This document shows, one piece after another, positions 1-4,559 of a stretch of 7,153 bases of DNA; positions within the stretch are counted from its first letter, which is position 1, and each line of letters begins with the position of its first letter. The notes under the pieces are model-generated. The model was not told the DNA's origin. It was given only the letters and a program-made list of their open reading frames with translations, and made no database searches. This DNA is from Candidatus Eiseniibacteriota bacterium (GTDB lineage Bacteria; Arandabacterota; Arandabacteria; Arandabacterales; Arandabacteraceae), in contig JAUXGG010000079.1 of assembly GCA_030622265.1 (NCBI GenBank), positions 1-7,153 on the forward strand, in the 5' to 3' direction. The position numbers and the translations under genes were made by a program.

Positions 1-419
1 GCCGCGATGCCGGCGAGATGGACTGGTCCGCCATCGGTGGCACATGGGGAATTGCGACCAGCAGACTTGCTGATTGGCAGCGATCATCGGACGGCTTCTA
101 TCCATCCTACTTTGATACGCTCCTATCGAGAATAGGCCATGCCGATAACAAGAGTGGTGTTCTTCTATCCAATTACGTTGCCAAATATTTCGAAGACATG
201 TGGTTCCATATTCGAGATGCTGTAAAGGTGATTTCCACCGGCGGAACGGTTCACTATGTCGTCGGTAACTCAACCTTCTATGATGTCGTCGTCCCGGTGG
301 AGCGACTCTTTGCAGACATGCTCACACAGGCTGGGTTGCGCCAGGCACGAATCACACGGATTCGGAAGCGTAACTCGAAGAAGGAATTATACGAGTTTGA
401 CGTGAGCGCCACAAAGTGA
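1..419 (+). CDS. DNA methyltransferase-like protein, C-terminal part (5' end cut by window)
   Basis: The reading frame is open from base 3 and ends at TGA 417-419. Codons before the first Met at 18 (reading R-D-A-G-E) are coding and no ribosome binding site precedes it, so the true start lies outside the window. The visible 138 residues contain GGTWG near the start, a YVAKYFEDMW helix, a hydrophobic strand ending in VVGNS, and a basic IRKRNSKKELYEF stretch before the C-terminus. This matches from memory the end of Rossmann-fold site-specific DNA methyltransferases, which transfer a methyl group from S-adenosylmethionine to adenine-N6 or cytosine-N4. The SAM-binding and (D/N/S)PP(Y/W) motifs would lie upstream, so class and target cannot be stated. 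No restriction partner is visible downstream. The gene is AT-richer than its neighbours and is followed within 7 bases by an attC-like hairpin, which suggests acquisition as a cassette. Another SAM-dependent enzyme is possible. Confidence 0.65.
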   Translation, partial: RDAGEMDWSAIGGTWGIATSRLADWQRSSDGFYPSYFDTLLSRIGHADNKSGVLLSNYVAKYFEDMWFHIRDAVKVISTGGTVHYVVGNSTFYDVVVPVERLFADMLTQAGLRQARITRIRKRNSKKELYEFDVSATK

Positions 420-425
420 AAGAGC

Positions 426-485
426 AGATAACAACAGCATGCGGCTGACGGCGCTTTGCGCTGCAGCTGATGCTTGGCGTCGAAC
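426..485 (+). repeat. attC-like imperfect hairpin (possible integron cassette recombination site)
   Basis: Starting 7 bases after the methyltransferase stop, AGCAT (436-440) pairs with ATGCT (470-474). CGGCTG (442-447) pairs with CAGCTG (464-469) with one G-T wobble, leaving G441 unpaired. CGGCGC (449-454) pairs with GCGCTG (458-463) around TTT. The arms are flanked by AGATAAC (426-432) and GTCGAAC (479-485), which match the attC core consensuses RYYYAAC at 5 of 7 and GTTRRRY at 6 of 7. The 60-base length, the flanking cores, the bulged base and the position right behind an ORF all fit attC sites. The GTT-to-GTC change at the crossover triplet suggests decay. No T-run follows, so an intrinsic terminator is the weaker reading. 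Confidence 0.5.
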
Positions 486-500
486 GACAGACTTCTAAGA

Positions 501-506
501 GAGGAG
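501..506 (+). promoter_or_regulatory. Ribosome binding site for the DUF6754-like gene
   Basis: GAGGAG lies four bases before the ATG at 511. It supports that start together with the typical signal peptide that begins there. Confidence 0.75.
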
Positions 507-510
507 CGTT

Positions 511-1644
511 ATGAAACGAGTCTTCCCGGTCTTCTTCGCGGCTTTGCTCCTGGCAGCTCTGGCCTCTGTGCTGGCTGCCCAGGGTGGATCAAGGGTCCCG
601 GTAAGCGGGTTTGAGGCCAGGGACACTCCGGGGGATGAAGGCCACAGCATAACGCTTACCTGGCAGTCACAGGCAACCGCGATGCTTGTGGTGATGCGGT
701 CGACCTCGCGCGACTCGGGTTTCGAGATAATCGGTGATGCCCCGGCCGGTGAAGCGGTCTATGTGGATGTCACGGCCGAAGATGGTACCGGGTACTACTA
801 CAGGCTCGCATCCGCTACAGAGGTCGATACCCTCTACGCGACGTCCGCCGGACCGGTCGTATCCACCAGCAACTGGTTCAGGACCCAGCGGGTGAACACG
901 CTTATCCTTACCATTCTGCTTTTTGTCCTCGTAGTCGGGTTCATCCAGATCGCAAGGCGGGGTAAGGAACTTTTTATCCGACAGATCGCAGGCTTAAGCG
1001 CGATCGATGAAGCCATCGGCCGGGCCACAGAAATGGGCAGGAAGATGTTCTACATCCCCGGCATCCTTAGCCTGAGCGAGATCCAGACTATCGCCAGCCT
1101 CTATATCCTGGGTCATGTCGCCAAGAAGGCTGCTACCTACGGCGCGACTATGGAGTGCCCCAACATAGATCCTCTCACCTTCTCGGCCGCCCGGGAGACC
1201 GTGCAGCAGGCTTACATGGAGGCGGGAAAGCCCGACCAGTTCAGGGAGGATATGGTCACCTACATTACTTATGACCAATTCGCCTACACGGCATCGGTGA
1301 CGGGTAAGATGGTGAGGGAGAGGCCCGCGACTAACTTCCTGATAGGCTCCTTCTTCGCCGAGTCGCTCATTCTGGCAGAGACGGGCCAGAGCGTCGGCGC
1401 CATCCAGATAGCCGGTACCGCGGAGATCGCGCAGCTTCCGTTCTTCGTTACCACGTGTGACTATACGCTGATCGGTGAGGAGCTCTATGCGGCGAGCGCC
1501 TACCTCTCGAGAGAGCCGCTGCTGCTGGGGACCATCAAAGCCCAGGATACCATAAAGGCGATCCTGATGATCACGATGGCAGCGGGAATCGTGGCCCTGG
1601 CCCTGGGCTCGGATATCATCCCGAGACTGCTCGAGACCCATTAG
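511..1644 (+). CDS. DUF6754-like membrane protein with signal peptide and fibronectin-III-like domain
   Basis: A 377-residue envelope protein. Residues 1-23 form a signal peptide (KR, then a long Ala/Leu core, likely cleavage after VLA or VLAA). Residues about 28-118 look like a fibronectin type III domain, with DTPGDEG, ITLTW and YYYRLAS strands. A transmembrane helix spans about 129-147 and is followed by ARRGK. Residues about 155-345 form an Ala/Gly-rich helical domain with the stretches IDEAIGRATEMGR, SEIQTIASLYILGHVAKKAA and FFAESLILAETGQ, which I match from memory to DUF6754. A second hydrophobic helix lies at about 347-367. Topology is inferred: fibronectin part outside the membrane, DUF part inside. 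The family has no established biochemical role, so none is given. The start is set by GAGGAG at 501-506. The stop TAG faces the convergent deacylase gene across 32 bases. Confidence 0.8.
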   Translation: MKRVFPVFFAALLLAALASVLAAQGGSRVPVSGFEARDTPGDEGHSITLTWQSQATAMLVVMRSTSRDSGFEIIGDAPAGEAVYVDVTAEDGTGYYYRLASATEVDTLYATSAGPVVSTSNWFRTQRVNTLILTILLFVLVVGFIQIARRGKELFIRQIAGLSAIDEAIGRATEMGRKMFYIPGILSLSEIQTIASLYILGHVAKKAATYGATMECPNIDPLTFSAARETVQQAYMEAGKPDQFREDMVTYITYDQFAYTASVTGKMVRERPATNFLIGSFFAESLILAETGQSVGAIQIAGTAEIAQLPFFVTTCDYTLIGEELYAASAYLSREPLLLGTIKAQDTIKAILMITMAAGIVALALGSDIIPRLLETH

Positions 1645-1661
1645 ACCCATAGAGCCGTCAA

Positions 1662-1673
1662 GCCCAATTGGGC
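1662..1673. repeat. 12-base perfect palindrome in the convergent intergenic gap
   Basis: GCCCAATTGGGC sits between two converging stop codons. It could form a short four-base-pair stem with an AATT loop in either transcript. No T-run follows on either strand, so a bidirectional terminator is only a guess; it may be chance. Confidence 0.4.
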
Positions 1674-1676
1674 CTA

Positions 1677-2150
1677 TCAGCCCCGGGATTTCCTGCCGAA
1701 TTCGGCCACCTTGGGTCCGACCAGACCCTCGAAATCGCTGTAGGCCATCCTGAACAGCTCCTTGAGGGATCCCGCATTGAAGGCGATCTCCTCGTCCTCG
1801 GCAAGGCTCCGGTCAACATACACGGGAACATCGTAGAGGTTGCCGAAGGGCGGGGTGGCCCCCAGCTCGCAGCCGGGGAAGAGGTCCTTGAATTCGGACT
1901 CCGATGCAAGCGCAACCTCAGATGCGCCGGTGGCGGCCTTCAGCAGATCGAAATCAACCACATAGCTTGCCGGCAGCACGGCCATCGATATCGTCCCATC
2001 TATCTTGACCATAACCGTCTTGGCGAGCTCCTTGCCAGGGATGTGTGCTTGTGCGGCAATCTCCTGGGCGGTGAAAGCGGGTGCATGACTCACCAGCACG
2101 TACTTGGCGCCTTTGCTGTCCAGGAACTCCTTGAGCTTCTTGGCAGGCAT
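1677..2150 (-). CDS. YbaK/EbsC-family aminoacyl-tRNA deacylase
   Basis: A 157-residue single-domain protein, the normal length for YbaK/ProX-type trans-editing enzymes, which hydrolyse mischarged aminoacyl-tRNAs in the cytosol. The family signature runs through the whole chain: SHAPAFTAQEIA (21-32), GKELAKTVMVK with the conserved lysine K44, a Pro/Gly-rich turn with ATPPFG (98-103), and PVYVDRSLAEDEEI leading to FNAG (109-127). The PPFGNLY subgroup is known to me as generic YbaK/EbsC; which tRNA and amino acid it edits cannot be read here. ATG at 2150 is chosen over the in-frame GTG at 2153 because GGAGG (2160-2156) is five bases from the ATG and only two from the GTG. The ribosome binding site touches the TAG of the upstream 737-residue gene, so the two are probably co-transcribed and translationally coupled. 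Nothing seems damaged. Confidence 0.9.
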   Translation of the reverse strand: MPAKKLKEFLDSKGAKYVLVSHAPAFTAQEIAAQAHIPGKELAKTVMVKIDGTISMAVLPASYVVDFDLLKAATGASEVALASESEFKDLFPGCELGATPPFGNLYDVPVYVDRSLAEDEEIAFNAGSLKELFRMAYSDFEGLVGPKVAEFGRKSRG

Positions 2151-2154
2151 CACT

Positions 2155-2160
2155 TCCTCC
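2155..2160 (-). promoter_or_regulatory. Ribosome binding site of the deacylase, touching the upstream stop codon
   Basis: Read on the minus strand, TAG of the 737-residue gene (2162-2160) runs directly into GGAGGA (2160-2155) and then ATG at 2150. A ribosome terminating on the first gene would cover this site, which suggests translational coupling. The site also decides ATG over the in-frame GTG. Confidence 0.7.
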
Positions 2161-4373
2161 TATTCGAGAAGAACGACCTTCCTTGAAAGAGTCAAGTTCT
2201 CGATCTTCATCCGGACGAAGTAGACACCGCCGGGGAGACGGCGTCCGGCGGAGTTCCGCCCGTCCCACTCCAGATTCCCATCCCCGGAGATCATTCCCGA
2301 AAGGTCTCTGACCCGGCGCCCGGCGGCATCGAAGATAGACAGGTCAACTATGCTGGCGCCGGAAAGGCTGCAGGCGATTCTCGTGACCTCCCGGAAAGGA
2401 TTGGGATACACCGCGAGCGGCGCCCCGGTCACCGGCCCATTCGGACCTGCCGCATTTGATGACATCTCGAGCACGCTATCCAGATCCCTGGGGTCGATGC
2501 GGCTCAGCTCGGGGTAATCCCCGTAGAAGCTGCCGTGCGCCATATAGTGATGAGTGATGTAGTCCAGGTTATACGAGGTCCCGGCGACAGGGTTGATGAT
2601 CTCCATCATACCCATATTGACGGACTGCCCGCAGATCAGGCAGTAAACATAACCATCGGCCTCCCAGTGGTTGATATAGGTCTCATCGGGTCTCGAGCCG
2701 GCCGGAAGGCCGCTGATAACCTGCGCCATTGCCATGGCCAGCTCCGGCCCGTCCGCCAGTCCGTCGCCGTCGGTATCCCTGATTCCCGGGTCCAGTGAGA
2801 AGTGGGCCTCTTCCACATCCTTGAGGCCGTCGGCATCCGAGTCATTCTCCACCGGGAGCCAATGCGAGGTACCGGTCCCCATCAGTACGGTCCGCAGAAC
2901 AGTCGGCAATACCCTGCCCGCGTGTACGGTTCCGCTATAAGCACAGGAGCCGTACGCGAGATGGTGGAGGCCGATATACGGGATCTCCAGGCTGAGCCCC
3001 TCCAGCGGGTTGGTGATTTCCACGAATCCCATATTGAATATGACTCCACAGGAGTCACATGCCTCGAGACCGAAAGCCCGATGATCTATGAGGTAGGGCT
3101 CATCCTGCCGCACCTCCCGGGGAAGACTGCTCAGGGCTTCAAGGAGATCTTCCACGAATTGAGGCCCGTCCTTTACCGAATCACCATCGGTATCGCTGGA
3201 GAGAGGATCGGTGGCCAGCAGGGCCTCCTCTCGCGAGCCCAGGCCGTCTTTATCAGGATCATCATCATAGTGATAGTACGCGCATGTGAGATGGGTCTCG
3301 TCGGTCGCGAGCAGGACACGCTTCAGCTGCGCAAGGTCGAGCCTGCCGCTCAGATGATGCGTGCCGGAATAGGACAGGCTGCCGTGCTCAAGGTAGTGAA
3401 GACAGATATAGGGGACGTCGACCGACATTGACCTCAGGGGATTTACAATCTGGACATAGCCCATATTCTCGCAAGCCCCGCAGACCTCGCAGTACTCGAG
3501 TCCCCGGGCCAGGTGATTAACCTTATAAGGCTGGTCTGCCTGGACCGTTTCGGGAAGCGCGGAGATCAGGCCGTGAAGCAGCAGGGCTTCCTCAACCCCA
3601 TCGATCACGCCATCTTCGTTCGTGTCGATGTTCCACGCATCGAGACCGCGCAGTATTTCCTCGCGATAGGACAGATAGTCGTTATCCACATCGTCCTCGA
3701 CCGGCAGAAGATGGGGATCCTGGGATAACGAAGCGCCGGCACGGCCAAGCCGGGACTGGTACGCTTCACCCGCATGCGGCAGAAGAAGCATGGCCGAGAG
3801 GCCGAGGGCAACAGGCATGGCCCTGCGCCTCAGGGCGAATGCGATTCCGGCAGGCAGCAGGCCCGGATCCTTATTCCCCAACTCTTCCGGCTTTATGCCC
3901 TTGAACATCCTCAGGCATTCGCCGTGGACATCGCGGTACTCCCTGAGTAATGGCGGCGTCGCCTTGCAGCCGGGACACGCCCAGTGGAAGAGAATCCGCT
4001 GATCCCGGGGAAGAAGGTCGTTCTTCGCATATCGTTCCCGGATAAAGGACTCGACACAGCAGGACGGATACCCGAAGAGAAAGCCTTTGAGTCTCATGTT
4101 CTCGGGTGATTCCTTGATGCGGGTCGAATGGAAACGCTCGTGATAGAAGTCCCGGTAGTAATCCCTGGCCGAGAACACGACCTCTTCGGTCTTCCTGCCG
4201 AACCGAAGCCGCCGTCTGACCCGGGTCACTCCCAGGCCGAGACGCTTAAGAACCTGTTCCTGGTCGGGAGAAAGTTTCCCCTCCCACCTGCTGAGCCTCT
4301 TGAGACCGGACTCGGTGAGAAGGGCAAGATAGGAAAGATCAAAGCCCAAGCGCTGGAAATCGAGACGGTTCAT
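2160..4373 (-). CDS. Multidomain protein: DUF483-like N-terminus, internal signal-peptide-like segment, three Ca-loop/CxxC repeats, FlgD-like sorting tail
   Basis: The chain has 737 residues. Residues 1-165 are basic and Cys-bearing, with FLFGYPSCCVESF (C105, C106), WACPGC (C133, C136) and C153; this resembles DUF483-type proteins from memory and could bind metal. Residues 181-204 look like a signal peptide: RRR, a hydrophobic core (186-199), then AGEA before Y205. Three modules follow at 220-357, 361-499 and 503-636. Each has acidic loops of EF-hand or thrombospondin-3 type (for example DTNEDGVIDGVEE and DTDGDGLADG), then H, CxxCG, NMG, NP, and YI..H. Residues 651-737 carry YPNPF and GVYFVRM, the FlgD-like tail used for outer-surface sorting in FCB-group bacteria. 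The start is set by AGGAGGTG at 4388-4381, seven bases before ATG. The function is unknown; a calcium-stabilised, metal-binding surface protein is my inference. Confidence 0.8.
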   Translation of the reverse strand: MNRLDFQRLGFDLSYLALLTESGLKRLSRWEGKLSPDQEQVLKRLGLGVTRVRRRLRFGRKTEEVVFSARDYYRDFYHERFHSTRIKESPENMRLKGFLFGYPSCCVESFIRERYAKNDLLPRDQRILFHWACPGCKATPPLLREYRDVHGECLRMFKGIKPEELGNKDPGLLPAGIAFALRRRAMPVALGLSAMLLLPHAGEAYQSRLGRAGASLSQDPHLLPVEDDVDNDYLSYREEILRGLDAWNIDTNEDGVIDGVEEALLLHGLISALPETVQADQPYKVNHLARGLEYCEVCGACENMGYVQIVNPLRSMSVDVPYICLHYLEHGSLSYSGTHHLSGRLDLAQLKRVLLATDETHLTCAYYHYDDDPDKDGLGSREEALLATDPLSSDTDGDSVKDGPQFVEDLLEALSSLPREVRQDEPYLIDHRAFGLEACDSCGVIFNMGFVEITNPLEGLSLEIPYIGLHHLAYGSCAYSGTVHAGRVLPTVLRTVLMGTGTSHWLPVENDSDADGLKDVEEAHFSLDPGIRDTDGDGLADGPELAMAMAQVISGLPAGSRPDETYINHWEADGYVYCLICGQSVNMGMMEIINPVAGTSYNLDYITHHYMAHGSFYGDYPELSRIDPRDLDSVLEMSSNAAGPNGPVTGAPLAVYPNPFREVTRIACSLSGASIVDLSIFDAAGRRVRDLSGMISGDGNLEWDGRNSAGRRLPGGVYFVRMKIENLTLSRKVVLLE
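2466..3716 (-). repeat. Three tandem copies of a ~140-residue protein module (Ca-type loops plus H...CxxCG...H)
   Basis: These are coding repeats inside the 737-residue protein: copy 1 at 3716-3303, copy 2 at 3293-2877, copy 3 at 2867-2466. Aligned residues include H287/H431/H569, C295-C298, C439-C442 and C578-C581 (each CxxC followed by Gly), NMG at 303-305, 447-449 and 587-589, and NP at 311-312, 455-456 and 594-595. The YI-x-x-H stretch gives H326/H470/H609, with a second site H330/Y474/H613 before Gly-Ser. The copies are diverged in sequence but keep their spacing, pointing to an old duplication under selection. Confidence 0.75.
3762..3836 (-). other. Internal signal-peptide-like segment in the 737-residue protein
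   Basis: This encodes residues 180-204: three arginines, about 14 hydrophobic residues and an AGEA ending, the layout of a type I signal peptide, but preceded by about 180 residues of soluble-looking Cys-rich domain. An in-frame ATG (residue 186, base 3818) has only weak GAGG or AGGG sequences upstream and would leave the arginines out, so a separate internal start is not favoured. The segment may act as a signal anchor or be cleaved. Confidence 0.6.
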
Positions 4374-4380
4374 GGCATGC

Positions 4381-4389
4381 CACCTCCTC
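4381..4389 (-). promoter_or_regulatory. Strong ribosome binding site for the 737-residue gene
   Basis: On the minus strand GAGGAGGTG lies seven bases before the ATG at 4373, a near-ideal Shine-Dalgarno match. It fixes this start and shows that the N-terminal Cys-rich domain is truly translated with the rest. Confidence 0.8.
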
Positions 4390-4396
4390 GCAGGCT

Positions 4397-4425
4397 AGCT
4401 TATCCGAAATCTCCCCGGCTGTCAA
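4397..4425 (-). promoter_or_regulatory. Possible sigma-70-type promoter for the 737-residue gene and deacylase
   Basis: The minus strand has a perfect TTGACA (4425-4420). Seventeen bases on is TAAGCT (4402-4397), and 15 bases on is GATAAG (4404-4399); both are weak -10 matches. Transcription would begin close to the ribosome binding site, giving a very short leader. The promoter consensus of this lineage is unknown, so this is tentative. Confidence 0.22.
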
Positions 4426-4448
4426 TCCGCTGACTTCCGTACCGCGGT

Positions 4449-4477
4449 CTCCGGTACCAAATCGCTGCTCCGGTACC
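4449..4477. repeat. Direct repeat of CTCCGGTACC, 19-base period
   Basis: Exact 10-base copies occur at 4449-4458 and 4468-4477, with a related CCGTACCG at 4437-4444. They lie in the 186-base spacer upstream of the 737-residue gene and could be operator half-sites or remnants of a tandem repeat. Confidence 0.5.
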
Positions 4478-4495
4478 GCACATCATTCCGGCACG

Positions 4496-4530
4496 GCTCC
4501 TATTGTCCCGGGACGCTCTCATTGTCCCGG
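4496..4530. repeat. Direct repeat ending ATTGTCCCGG, 19-base period
   Basis: Two 16-base copies (4496-4511 and 4515-4530) differ at two positions; their last 10 bases are identical. The 19-base period equals that of the other direct repeat in the same spacer. The first copy overlaps the left arm of the stem-loop at 4507-4550. Confidence 0.5.
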
Positions 4531-4550
4531 CATGCGGCAGCGTCCCCGGG
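4507..4550 (-). repeat. Inverted repeat / stem-loop just after the BNR gene (possible terminator)
   Basis: CCCGGGACGCT (4507-4517) is the reverse complement of AGCGTCCCCGGG (4539-4550) apart from one extra base, giving an 11-base-pair GC-rich stem with a 21-base loop. In the minus-strand transcript it starts 9 bases after the BNR stop codon. No T-run follows, so it could be a terminator of another kind or a 3'-end stabiliser. Confidence 0.5.
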
Positions 4551-4559
4551 ATCTCACGC

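Noticed and set aside
426..485. Intrinsic terminator reading of the hairpin
   Set aside because: No T-run follows the stem, and the flanking core-like boxes are better explained by an attC-type site.
475..502. TTGGCG and TAAGAG as a promoter for the DUF6754-like gene
   Set aside because: Both boxes are poor matches, and TAAGAG runs into the ribosome binding site, leaving no leader.
994..1650. Open frame of 218 codons on the - strand
   Set aside because: It is antisense to the DUF6754-like gene and its protein is low-complexity basic sequence without domains.
2151..2153. GTG at 2153 as start of the deacylase
   Set aside because: Only two bases separate it from GGAGG, while the ATG at 2150 has normal five-base spacing.
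1668..2186. Open frame of 172 codons on the + strand
   Set aside because: It overlaps the complete YbaK/EbsC gene on the other strand, a clear family match over its whole length.
2802..3431. Open frame of 209 codons on the + strand
   Set aside because: It is antisense to the triplicated modules, whose conserved spacing shows which strand is coding.
2466..3716. CxxC motifs as c-type heme sites
   Set aside because: c-type heme attachment needs CxxCH; here the residue after CxxC is Gly in all three copies.
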